Assembly (NCBI GenBank): GCA_027078745.1
Contig: JALWWO010000020.1
Coordinates: 26,119 to 90,118, forward strand
DNA from: Chromatiaceae bacterium
Lineage (GTDB): Bacteria; Pseudomonadota; Gammaproteobacteria; Chromatiales; Chromatiaceae
Length of the DNA stretch: 64,000 bases
Direction of reading: 5' to 3'
The stretch's first letter is position 1; the number at the start of each line of letters is the position of its first letter. The translations under genes were made by a program, and so were the position numbers. The notes beneath the pieces were generated by a model. The model saw nothing but the letters and a program-made list of their open reading frames with translations. It made no database searches and was not told where the DNA came from. Below are positions 56,522-64,000 of this stretch, in pieces.

Positions 56522-56965
56522 TTACTTCACCTCGATCTTGCGGGGCTGGTGCTCTTCCTTGCGCTGTACCGTGATGTGGAGCACGCCATCCCGATAGTTC
56601 GCGCTGACCTGATCCGGGTCCACGTCCTCGGGCAAAGTGATGACCCGCCGGAAGCTCCCGTTGAACCGCTCGCGGCGATATACCTGGGTTCCCTCTGGCA
56701 CCTCTACTTTGCGTTCTCCCGCAATGCTCAGGAGATTCTGTTGTAGGGAAACGTCCAGGCTCGCCGGATCCAAGCCCGCAGCGAATACATAGACGTCCAC
56801 CTGCTTGGGAGAAGCACCAATGTTGATGGCTGGGAAACTACCCGCCGCGCTGGAGCGAATGCCCAGAGGGGCGCTCAGGCTGTTAAACAGGGCGTCCATT
56901 TCCCGACGCATCTGATCGAATTGCTCGAAGAGATCCCGATCGAAACCGGTCAGATAACCGAACAT
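56522..56965 (-). CDS. Small heat-shock protein, Hsp20 family (first copy)
   Basis: 147 residues from ATG 56965, which follows a very strong AAGGAGG site; further upstream ATG is rejected. The N-terminus MFGYLTGFDRDLFEQFDQMRREMD precedes an alpha-crystallin domain (VFAAGLDPASLDVSL, then VSANYRDGVLHITVQ). First gene of the stress unit and downstream of the sigma-54-type promoter. Confidence 0.95.
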   Translation of the reverse strand: MFGYLTGFDRDLFEQFDQMRREMDALFNSLSAPLGIRSSAAGSFPAINIGASPKQVDVYVFAAGLDPASLDVSLQQNLLSIAGERKVEVPEGTQVYRRERFNGSFRRVITLPEDVDPDQVSANYRDGVLHITVQRKEEHQPRKIEVK

Positions 56966-57032
56966 AGCCACCTCCTTATTTTGTAAGTTGATCCCGCAGT
57001 TGCACTGCAGATTCGATGTCCGCTGTGCCATT

Positions 57033-57048
57033 AGCAATGGCTATGCCA
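57033..57048 (-). promoter_or_regulatory. Sigma-54-type -24/-12 promoter for the hsp20 operon
   Basis: Minus strand TGGCATAGCCATTGCT (57048-57033): GG and GC are exactly ten bases apart, and the flanks fit the TGGCA / TTGCW pattern. The start would be near 57022, giving a leader of about 57 nt to the first hsp20. No good sigma-32 promoter was found in the same region. Confidence 0.55.
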
Positions 57049-57100
57049 ATAATTTGTTCCCGAGATCGCTGGGTCTTCCTCGGGAACTGACGGAACCGTG

Positions 57101-57115
57101 CGGTCAAGCTGACCG
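57101..57115. promoter_or_regulatory. Palindrome 1, candidate activator site
   Basis: CGGTCAAGCTGACCG, arms CGGTCA/TGACCG. Its centre is about 86 bp upstream of the predicted sigma-54 start, a normal position for an enhancer-binding protein. Confidence 0.5.
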
Positions 57116-57131
57116 GTCGTGGGGGGCGGCT

Positions 57132-57146
57132 CGGTCAAACTGACCG
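57132..57146. promoter_or_regulatory. Palindrome 2, candidate activator site
   Basis: CGGTCAAACTGACCG, identical arms and 31 bp (three helical turns) from palindrome 1. Overlaps the last codons and stop of the glycosyltransferase at 57135. On the plus strand T5 follows, so it could also act as a terminator hairpin. Confidence 0.5.
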
Positions 57147-58055
57147 TTTTTCAAAGAAAAAGTCCCGAACGCCCCGATAGAGCGGGGAAAACAGATGCCA
57201 ACGACCGGTGCAAGCAAACCAGAAGGATTTCACCAGGAGACGGGCAGCGATCACCGTAGGCAGATAGTGCGGATGCCAACGCCAGGTATAGCGGAGACTG
57301 CTCAGAGTGGCATGGTAGACGGAAAGCATTTCTCCCGACCGAGATCGCAGGGAACCTCCTCCCTGATGCACTACTACTGCGGATCGACACCAGTAAAGCC
57401 CTTTCCCCGGCGGCAATCGGCGGACCATGTCCAGTTCTTCGAAATAGAGAAAATAATCTTCGCTGAGGAGTCCCGCGACCTGGAAGTAATCCGCCCGCAC
57501 GAACAGGGAAGCCCCCGCAATGTAATCCAATCGGACCCGCTTGTTCCAAGCCTCTTCTTTTGTCTTACCCGCTAAACAGCTCCGGTAACCACTGATCCAA
57601 GGGTAATAGCGGCATCCTCCCGCCGCCTGAACGCGTCCGGTTGCTGAGTCGAGGATCGTACTGCCGATGAGGGCAGCGGAAGGGTGCGCTTCCGCACAGC
57701 GCAGCAGCTGCACGAGGGCATCCGGTCGGGGCACCGTATCGTTGTTCAACAACCAGAGATAACGCGGTGCTAGGTGCTCTAGGGCAAAGCGAATGGCGAG
57801 ATTGTTCCCCCCGGCAAAGCCCAGATTCTCGGGAGAAGAGAGGAAATAAACCTGCGCTTCTTTCCGTTGAACAATCCATCGCTTGAGCTGGATACCAGAA
57901 CCATCCACAGAACCGTTGTCTACCAAAAGAATTTGAACAGAGGCGGTACGAGCCGTGTGCGCCCGCAATCGAAAGAGCGCCTCCAAGCATTGCCGGGTCG
58001 TGGCAAACCCCTGCCAATGGAGCACCACGATGGCAACGGTTGGCAACGAATTCAT
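57135..58055 (-). CDS. Glycosyltransferase family 2
   Basis: 306 residues from ATG 58055, which overlaps the upstream stop (ATGA). GT-A fold: VAIVVLHWQGFATTRQ, VDNGSVDGSG, LLNNDTVPRPDAL (metal-binding region) and FYFEEL-type acidic block FLYFEELDMVRR. The C-terminal part has a short amphipathic/hydrophobic end that may bind the membrane. Adds a sugar to a surface glycan; donor unknown. Confidence 0.88.
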   Translation of the reverse strand: MNSLPTVAIVVLHWQGFATTRQCLEALFRLRAHTARTASVQILLVDNGSVDGSGIQLKRWIVQRKEAQVYFLSSPENLGFAGGNNLAIRFALEHLAPRYLWLLNNDTVPRPDALVQLLRCAEAHPSAALIGSTILDSATGRVQAAGGCRYYPWISGYRSCLAGKTKEEAWNKRVRLDYIAGASLFVRADYFQVAGLLSEDYFLYFEELDMVRRLPPGKGLYWCRSAVVVHQGGGSLRSRSGEMLSVYHATLSSLRYTWRWHPHYLPTVIAARLLVKSFWFACTGRWHLFSPLYRGVRDFFFEKRSV

Positions 58056-59011
58056 GGATGGGGTGTATAAGGTAGGGCCAGCGCCTTGCCCAGAAGGATG
58101 AGCTGCCGGAGGAAGTCCGGCGGCAAGAGCTGTTTCCGATAGAGCAGCAAAAGGCGCTGAAAGCAGCTTCGAGTTGCCAGGTTCCCATAGCTGCGCAACC
58201 GGTCCAGCCAATCCGGCGATGCCGGAAATGGGGCGGATTGCAATCGTTCATAGGCCTGTTGGCTCTGAAGCAAGGTAGCCTGGAAGGAGGGCAACCAATC
58301 GCGCAGACCTTTCCGGAGCCCCTCATAGAAGGATTTAGGGCCGATCAGATTGGCAGCATGGCGACGGTAGCCCACCAAGGCTTCCTGCAAGTAGAAAATC
58401 CGGCCCGCACCAGCAGCGAGTAAAGCAAACCACCAATCGTGCATGATGGCTTCCTGGGGTACCGGACTGGCAAGGGTAAGCAGAGCGCGGTTGCACAGCA
58501 AAGTGTTTCCGGAAACTGCGTTGAGAGCGGGCAAACTCCCAAGCGTGCGTTGCTTCCCAGGATCGATCCGCAGATCGGCCCAGAAAGACTTTCGGCGGAT
58601 CACGCCAGAGACATCCAAGACTTGAAGATCGGAATGGACCAAAAGGGGCCGCTCAGTCCCTACCTGAGTTTCCAAGGCCTGGAGCGCGGCGAATTGTCGC
58701 GCCAATTTCTGCGGATGCCAGAGATCATCTTGATCCGACAGGGCGAAATACTGGGCTTCGGTGTGGAGCGCAGCTCGCAGCAATTCGTTGAGATTGGCCC
58801 GTAAGCCGAGCCGCTTTGCATTGCGCTTCAGGTGAATGCGCTTGTCCCGCTGAGCGAACCGCTCTGCCAAAGTAGAGGTATCATCCTCGGAAGCGTCATC
58901 CTGAATCCACAGAATCCAATGCGAGTAGGTTTGCGCCAAGATGCTTTCGATCTGTTGCGCGAGATAAGCTTGCCCATGATAGCTGGGCAAAAGGATCTGG
59001 ATTTTCCTCAC
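58052..59011 (-). CDS. Glycosyltransferase family 2, rhamnosyltransferase-like
   Basis: 319 residues. Start MRKIQILLPSYHGQAYLAQQ, then QDDASEDDTS and ALSDQDDLWHPQKL, the SDQDD motif typical of rhamnosyltransferase-type GT2. Extra C-terminal helical region (230-319). Member of the 57-64 kb polysaccharide cluster. Confidence 0.88.
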   Translation of the reverse strand: MRKIQILLPSYHGQAYLAQQIESILAQTYSHWILWIQDDASEDDTSTLAERFAQRDKRIHLKRNAKRLGLRANLNELLRAALHTEAQYFALSDQDDLWHPQKLARQFAALQALETQVGTERPLLVHSDLQVLDVSGVIRRKSFWADLRIDPGKQRTLGSLPALNAVSGNTLLCNRALLTLASPVPQEAIMHDWWFALLAAGAGRIFYLQEALVGYRRHAANLIGPKSFYEGLRKGLRDWLPSFQATLLQSQQAYERLQSAPFPASPDWLDRLRSYGNLATRSCFQRLLLLYRKQLLPPDFLRQLILLGKALALPYTPHP

Positions 59012-59080
59012 TCGCTACAGAAGATGTGATCAAGGAGAGTTTTCCCTGCAGAGACCCTAAGAATATTTTCCACGGTTTCT

Positions 59081-59911
59081 TTAGATCGCCAGCTCATTAA
59101 TCCGATGATTGAGACGGCGCGCCTTCCAATTTAATAGATAAGCAAGGCTGATGCGATCGTTCATTAACCATGCATTGTCATAACGAATCTTCTGCCTGTT
59201 CCGAATCAAAAAATTGCGGTTCCCCAGTACGATATGAGAACCTCTGTTCTCTGAGGACAATGGGGGATTTGTTGTCTTTTCGAATCCTAGAAAGGAATAG
59301 ATTTCATCAAGCACAGCATCCGGATCCTTACAAAGCCTTTCGTAGAGTACTACTCGGAAATCTTGATTCATCATCCTCAACAATTCTGCATTGCCACCTA
59401 TCCACCAATTCATCGTCCGTATAAATCCGAGCAAAGATTCATGACCTGTCTTTCTGGCAATGGATGCGGTAAATGAACGGACATCTTTGACTACATGAAG
59501 GACTTTCATTGTGATGGGTAATGAGGAGGGCGATAATGTAGCCTTATTGTCTAAAAGGAGCTTCAATATAGGGGTACCCTTGGTTGAATCGACCACAGTT
59601 TCTACCTCAGGGAATCGTTCACCAATATATTGGAAAAGATGCTGATATTTTTCCAGGATTGGCGCATTGGAATATTCACCACTTAGGTGAAGGATATTAC
59701 TCCAGAACTCACAATTTTCCCACGGATTACCGCAGGAACAGAATCTTGCTTCCTCATCTCTACCCCAACGTTCGAGATACACGCGCATATGAGCGGGACT
59801 GAAGAAAATTCCAACCTCACCAAGTCCGAGCACGCCGGGTTGCTGCGCTAGGAGCTCGTTTAACAGCGTTGAGCCACTATGCTCCAACCCTGCGATATAA
59901 ATATATTTCAT
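59081..59911 (-). CDS. Sulfotransferase family protein
   Basis: 276 residues. The PAPS 5'-phosphosulfate loop is at the N-terminus (IAGLEHSGSTLLNELLAQQ), and the 3'-phosphate-binding segment is VKDVRSFTASIARK (about 134-147). The Cys-rich FCSCGNPWENCEFW is seen in bacterial members acting on glycans or lipids. Clearly more AT-rich than flanking genes and with different codon use, a sign of acquisition. Likely sulfates the polysaccharide made by the surrounding glycosyltransferases. Confidence 0.82.
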   Translation of the reverse strand: MKYIYIAGLEHSGSTLLNELLAQQPGVLGLGEVGIFFSPAHMRVYLERWGRDEEARFCSCGNPWENCEFWSNILHLSGEYSNAPILEKYQHLFQYIGERFPEVETVVDSTKGTPILKLLLDNKATLSPSSLPITMKVLHVVKDVRSFTASIARKTGHESLLGFIRTMNWWIGGNAELLRMMNQDFRVVLYERLCKDPDAVLDEIYSFLGFEKTTNPPLSSENRGSHIVLGNRNFLIRNRQKIRYDNAWLMNDRISLAYLLNWKARRLNHRINELAI

Positions 59912-60029
59912 GATCTTTCAGGCACTTCAAGTCGTTTGGGATTGATCCACTAGTCTAGAGAATTAAACAACTGATCCTAACCCCTCAAAAGCAAAATGAG
60001 TTATATTTGGGGAGAACGGTGCAGAAGGT

Positions 60030-60761
60030 TCATCCTTTCGCTTCACAAGCTTGAAGAAACGCGAGCGTTCTTTCCTCGAACTTCCGCTTCGCATAGGCGT
60101 AGAGGGGGAGATCGAGGCGATTCCTTTCGTACAGCTTCGCCATGCAGGGCATAAAATCTTCGATGGTCAACCCCTTTTGGGTAATCTTGGTATTTGCCCG
60201 GAAAAGCTTCCTAGGGGGTTGTAGACCGGCAGCTTTGCTGAGCATGAAGAGGGAAAGGGTAAGATTTTCGGTGGTGCCGAAAAAATCGATCTCATCCAGA
60301 TAACGCTTTGCCCGTTCCAATCGTTCTCGATCGGACAGAGCTTCATAACGACGGTTAGAGTTATTGACTAGAAAGCGGGTCTGGCTGTTGTCTAATGCGA
60401 GATCAAAGGCAGGTTCGGAGAGCATTTCACAGGGCCCCAAACCTTGCGCTCTTTTGTGCCAGATATCGTTAGGATCATTGCGGATCTGGTTGATTTCTGA
60501 AATCGTCCTACTGAGGGGCTCTCGCAGAATGGTAAAAGTGAATCGTTTCTCATCGAAAAATTTCGGTAGATTATAATAATGCCCGGAGATTAAGCGATAA
60601 GGACGCACATAATCGGCAATCTGCTCCTTGGGGATTTTTCCAAACAGCGCAACTTGAGATAACTCCGGGCAGATTTCCCTTTTCGTAAAATTCTCTTCTA
60701 GAAAGGCACGTACTGAGGTGCCCGCTACCTTCCGAATGTGGATGAAATAAAACTTCTCCAT
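60030..60761 (-). CDS. Sulfotransferase family 2-like protein
   Basis: 243 residues, start MEKFYFIHIRKVAGTSVRAFL, where HIRKVAGTS is the PAPS-binding 5' loop (HIPKTAGTS in the family). ILREPLSRTISEINQIR is the 3' segment. The family includes carbohydrate 2-O-sulfotransferases. Located between another sulfotransferase and a giant glycosyltransferase, in AT-richer DNA. Confidence 0.82.
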   Translation of the reverse strand: MEKFYFIHIRKVAGTSVRAFLEENFTKREICPELSQVALFGKIPKEQIADYVRPYRLISGHYYNLPKFFDEKRFTFTILREPLSRTISEINQIRNDPNDIWHKRAQGLGPCEMLSEPAFDLALDNSQTRFLVNNSNRRYEALSDRERLERAKRYLDEIDFFGTTENLTLSLFMLSKAAGLQPPRKLFRANTKITQKGLTIEDFMPCMAKLYERNRLDLPLYAYAKRKFEERTLAFLQACEAKG

Positions 60762-60773
60762 TCTCGCTCCTCA

Positions 60774-63700
60774 TTACAATAACGAAGCTTTCTGGTGAAA
60801 CGGAACCGCATCCTGAGCTAATAGGCGATGCACTCCCTCTATTTCTGCCTGCCGAGAAAAGGATCGGGCGCGCGCATAGGCGCTCTGAGAGAATCGTTCA
60901 AAGGTCGGTCGATCCGTTTCAAACCAGCGGGCACAACGTTCGGTATACTGTTTCAGTTCTTCCAGATCCCGAAATAGGAAGCCATCTTTTCCAGCCCGCA
61001 CGGTTTCCGGTTGCCCCCCCGCATCGATGACAATAGGCACGCAACCATAGCTCATGGCTTCCACCGTGGTGATGCCAAAATGTTCAAACAGCTCCGGTCG
61101 CTGATCGATTTCTTCTCCCAGTCCCGTGCCATGCCAATAGATCGCTGATCGTTCAAAGAGTGATCGCAACGTGGAAAGGGGTACATCGGTTTGAATGTCC
61201 ACCGGATAACCCCTGGCGGCTTCCCGCACGGCTTCCAAGTAATCCGCTTGTTCCCAATGCACCTGGCCCACAAAGGTCAACCGCCAATCTCGGCTCAACG
61301 CACCGGAATCGATCAATTCGGTGAACGCGCGGGCTAACTCCAACTGTTTTTTATTATGTCCCGAACGAAAGAAGCGTCCCACATGGAGGATGCGTTTTTC
61401 CTTGTGGAGGGAGGAGAAAGGCAAATCGGGGAGAGCGACGGAAGGATAAAGCACCTCGCTTTCCTTGTGCCACCATCTTTTGATCCAACCTGCCGTATAT
61501 CGAGAATTCGCCCAAAAACCCTGGTAACTATCGAGGAAGGCCGGATCTCTTCCCGCCAGTCTATAGGGAAAGCTCACGATGTAATAGGCCCATTTTGCAT
61601 GACAATGCAGGTCAGATCCAAAAGTAGAGTTGATGAAAAGATCATAGGCCCCTGTGCACCGGGGATCATGATGCAATGCTTCTGGAGGCAGGATTCTCTT
61701 GCGACAATATTTCAAATCTAGATCGAATTGTCGTTCCAGCTCCTGAATGGAAAATTCCTTTTCAGAGAGGAGATCTACGGGCCCATAGCGCTGCAATGCC
61801 ATCGCAATGACACCGGCATGATGCTCTCCACCGCCTAATGTGTTCCAGAAGTTGTTATACACGCCGATGCGAGGAAAGCTTGGTTTTCGTTGGAAGAACT
61901 GTCCGGATTGAATGCGGGGTAGCAGTCGCTCCCAATCAGAAAAAATGGTTGGAATGCGTTTGCCAAATTCTCGCTCTTCCTCGGATACAGAAGCACTAGC
62001 ATAATAATGGTACAGATGATTGAGCTGATCTTTTTCCTGCGCGAGAACCGAACGCCACTGAGATTCGGGAAAGTGCAGCGCTAGAAATAACAGGCGATTG
62101 CGATGTACATAGAACCGGAAAAATGCGGAATTCTCCCGGCTAGTAGAGGCATGTTTATGATAGACGACGGCATCGGGCGCATAGAGGAGTCGATAGCCGG
62201 CTTCTCGAATGCGAAGGGAAAGATCCGTATCCTCGAAATAGGCGAAGAACTCGCTGCCGAAAATGGGTTTTCCCTGCAATGCCTCCGGCCGGATGAGCAT
62301 GGCACCGCCGCATAAGGCACTGACTGCTTCCAACTGATCGAAGCGGCCATCGTCGATCTTTCCAAATCCCCGATCCCGAACATTGCCCGCTTCATCCACT
62401 TCGGAAGCCGCATTATTGATGAGATAGGGCAATCGATTTTCCTGTCTCGCCTGTCGGAAATTCAAGGTAACCTGGTGCAAATTGTCCTGAGTCAGTCGGA
62501 CCCGATGCACCTCAGATAACTGGGGCGAGCGGATCTCCACCTCCACCTCGGGATGATCCGTTTGCAACGGCAGGCTAATCAAATCTTGCCCTTCGCAAAC
62601 AGCAATATTCAATATCCCCCGGCCGTCCAGCTGTGCCCAGCAAGCGCTGCCTTCTGTTTTCCGCGTCCATTCGGATCCGAAGAAATATTTGGGGTACTGT
62701 GTCAGGGAAGCGCGCAAGGCGTTTTCGTCACATCGGATGGTGCCTTTTCGGTCTAAGATCTGGATGTGGATCTGTGCGAAGGGTTTCCAAAATCGGATCT
62801 TCGGGCCCACCGCCCCCACCTGGGTGGAACCCTGAAGTATTTCGACCATTCTGCGGAGCCAATCCGGTGCGACTTCCGTATCATTGTTGATGAGACACCA
62901 ATAGCGCCCATCGGCCACTTCTGCGCCAATATTATTGGCTTCTGCGAAGCCGACATTCTCTCGCAGCGCGACCAATTTGACCTGAGGATAATGGGTGCGC
63001 ACCCAGTCTACAGAACCATCCGTAGAGCCGTTATCTACCAAGATGATTTCAAAATTCTCATACTCCTGATTGAGGAGAGAAGCTAGAAGGCCAGATAGAT
63101 GTTTTTTTCCATTATAATTGATCGTAATAATACTGACCTTTTGGCCTGGCGGGTCTGCATCCGTTTGATCAATGAGCTGAGCTGCTTCACGGACGCCAGA
63201 TGGAGAGGGTTTGGAGGCTTTGTCCTGCGATAATGGTTCATTGTGTAGGATACGGGCATAATGATCCACCACATCCCCTGCGATGCCCGGATTTCGGAAG
63301 AACGTGATATAGGCATTTCGGATCCGTTCCCAATTCAACAATTGCAGGCTCTTGATGGGGTGGCGCAATAGATACAAGCTCATCTTTCCCAGCAATTTCC
63401 CATTGTCAGGAAATCGGTGAAAGGGCGCGATGAAACCATCGTATAGTTTGCGGGCGGGCCAGGTCAGCCCGAATCCCAGTCGGTAGCTCAGAGAATTGCG
63501 GATATTTTGGATGGTCTCCAGCGCGCCTTCTAAATGCTGTTGCGTCTCCTGATAACTCTGTTGTGCTGCGTACAGCGCCTGGCTTTCCCGTTCTCTGGCC
63601 TGGAGCTGCTGTTCTCGCTCTGCAAGCTCCCTGCGCAACATTTGGATGGCTTGTTCCCGTTCTGAAAGGGTGGTTTGCAGTGCTTGAATCGACTGTTCTT

Positions 63701-64000
63701 TCTCCTGAAGCTGTTGTGCTCGTTGTGCAAGATCTGCATTCAGCGTCTGGATCGCTTGTTCCCGTTCCGAAAGGGTGGTTTGCAGCGCTTGAATCGACTG
63801 TTCTTTCTCCTGAAGCTGTTGTGCTCGTTGTGCAAGATCTGCATTCAGCGTCTGGATCGCTTGTTCCCGTTCCGAAAGGGTGGTTTGCAGTGCTTGAATC
63901 GACTGTTCTTTCTCCTGAAGCTGTTGTGCTCGTTGTGCAAGATCTGCATTCAGCGTCTGGATCGCTTGTTCCCGCTCTGCAAGCTCCCTGCGCAGAGTTT
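60774..64000 (-). CDS. Large glycosyltransferase: coiled coil - GT2 (with insert) - GT4 (5' end outside window)
   Basis: At least 1,074 codons; the frame stays open to the right edge. The visible N-terminal part is a coiled coil (63540-64000) with three near-perfect 35-residue repeats. Next comes NSLSYRLGFGLTWPARKLYDG, a common linker after such coils. A GT2 domain follows (VSIITINYNGKK near 63135, INNDTEVAPDWL near 62885, AYFEDTDLSLR near 62235), interrupted by a beta-rich insert of about 130 residues. The end is a GT4 domain (GVYNNFWNTLGGGEH near 61850, HFGITTVEAMSYGCVPIV near 61050). Two transferase domains in one protein suggest synthesis of a repeating glycan. Confidence 0.85.
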   Translation of the reverse strand, partial: TLRRELAEREQAIQTLNADLAQRAQQLQEKEQSIQALQTTLSEREQAIQTLNADLAQRAQQLQEKEQSIQALQTTLSEREQAIQTLNADLAQRAQQLQEKEQSIQALQTTLSEREQAIQMLRRELAEREQQLQARERESQALYAAQQSYQETQQHLEGALETIQNIRNSLSYRLGFGLTWPARKLYDGFIAPFHRFPDNGKLLGKMSLYLLRHPIKSLQLLNWERIRNAYITFFRNPGIAGDVVDHYARILHNEPLSQDKASKPSPSGVREAAQLIDQTDADPPGQKVSIITINYNGKKHLSGLLASLLNQEYENFEIILVDNGSTDGSVDWVRTHYPQVKLVALRENVGFAEANNIGAEVADGRYWCLINNDTEVAPDWLRRMVEILQGSTQVGAVGPKIRFWKPFAQIHIQILDRKGTIRCDENALRASLTQYPKYFFGSEWTRKTEGSACWAQLDGRGILNIAVCEGQDLISLPLQTDHPEVEVEIRSPQLSEVHRVRLTQDNLHQVTLNFRQARQENRLPYLINNAASEVDEAGNVRDRGFGKIDDGRFDQLEAVSALCGGAMLIRPEALQGKPIFGSEFFAYFEDTDLSLRIREAGYRLLYAPDAVVYHKHASTSRENSAFFRFYVHRNRLLFLALHFPESQWRSVLAQEKDQLNHLYHYYASASVSEEEREFGKRIPTIFSDWERLLPRIQSGQFFQRKPSFPRIGVYNNFWNTLGGGEHHAGVIAMALQRYGPVDLLSEKEFSIQELERQFDLDLKYCRKRILPPEALHHDPRCTGAYDLFINSTFGSDLHCHAKWAYYIVSFPYRLAGRDPAFLDSYQGFWANSRYTAGWIKRWWHKESEVLYPSVALPDLPFSSLHKEKRILHVGRFFRSGHNKKQLELARAFTELIDSGALSRDWRLTFVGQVHWEQADYLEAVREAARGYPVDIQTDVPLSTLRSLFERSAIYWHGTGLGEEIDQRPELFEHFGITTVEAMSYGCVPIVIDAGGQPETVRAGKDGFLFRDLEELKQYTERCARWFETDRPTFERFSQSAYARARSFSRQAEIEGVHRLLAQDAVPFHQKASLL
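63662..63976 (-). repeat. Three tandem 105-bp repeats in coding sequence
   Basis: Three head-to-tail units (63662-63766, 63767-63871, 63872-63976) differ by only one or two bases. Each encodes 35 residues, exactly five heptads of coiled coil (LNADLAQRAQQLQEKEQ and on). Similar but diverged sequence flanks both ends, so the array has expanded recently. Confidence 0.93.

Noticed and set aside
57132..57155. Palindrome 2 as a simple terminator
   Set aside because: It has T5 only on the plus strand, where no gene ends nearby, and an arm-identical partner lies 31 bp away, so a protein-binding role was preferred, though not excluded.
63662..63976. Regular repeats considered as a CRISPR array
   Set aside because: Units are contiguous without spacers, in frame, and encode coiled-coil heptads.

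Overview
The window reads as a chromosomal segment of a sulfur-oxidising, autotroph-like Gammaproteobacterium. Three things point there: DsrC; a four-gene Qmo/heterodisulfide-reductase cluster (qmoA-qmoB-hdrC-hdrB) of the kind that exchanges electrons with sulfite/APS chemistry; and gammaproteobacterial gene orders such as leuC-leuD-leuB-asd, greA-carB-carA and rpsF-rpsR-DUF2232-rplI. The genus cannot be fixed from the sequence alone. No rRNA, CRISPR array, insertion sequence or prophage was seen. Most of the DNA is densely packed housekeeping sequence.

Layout. 1-6.6 kb holds envelope-sugar genes (phosphoesterase, phosphohexomutase, UDP-glucose dehydrogenase, Wzx-type flippase), a secreted SCP2-like protein and dsrC. 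6.6-14 kb holds a CYTH triphosphatase, rlmD, yciO and rnm (yciV). Here the rnm-yciO junction is split by about 2.6 kb carrying a secreted CAP-domain protein and is flanked by a 155-bp direct repeat. 14-24 kb holds yciB, lpxH, two tandem cyclophilins, tRNA-Arg(CCG), a cytochrome c5-like protein, a redoxin/DedA-PAP2-LssY pair and the leucine/aspartate genes. 24-32 kb holds greA, carB, carA, pcm and an EF-G2. 32-37.5 kb holds the Qmo/Hdr operon, closed by a clear terminator. 38-42 kb holds a dicarboxylate symporter and a long DUF349 coiled-coil protein.

42.4-47.4 kb is a compact orphan type VI secretion module: LysM protein, TPR-methyltransferase, VgrG and a DUF4123 adaptor, with no effector in the usual downstream slot. 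47.4-52 kb holds coaX, an MBL hydrolase, the ribosomal L9/S18/S6 operon and a class II amidotransferase. 52-57 kb is a stress island read leftwards (hsp20, hsp20, kefB-like antiporter, yfdX, hsp20, trxC). It resembles a reduced form of the transmissible locus of stress tolerance (also called locus of heat resistance) and is preceded by a sigma-54-type promoter and two upstream palindromes. 57-64 kb is a surface-polysaccharide cluster with glycosyltransferases, two sulfotransferases in AT-richer DNA, and a very large glycosyltransferase. The coiled-coil head of that last protein contains three nearly identical 105-bp repeats, and its gene runs off the right edge.

The points most worth a second look are the sigma-54/tandem-palindrome control of the stress island, the effector-less VgrG module with its upstream LysM and methyltransferase partners, the repeat-flanked insertion between rnm and yciO with only synonymous differences between repeat copies, and the heptad-exact coiled-coil repeat in the edge glycosyltransferase.
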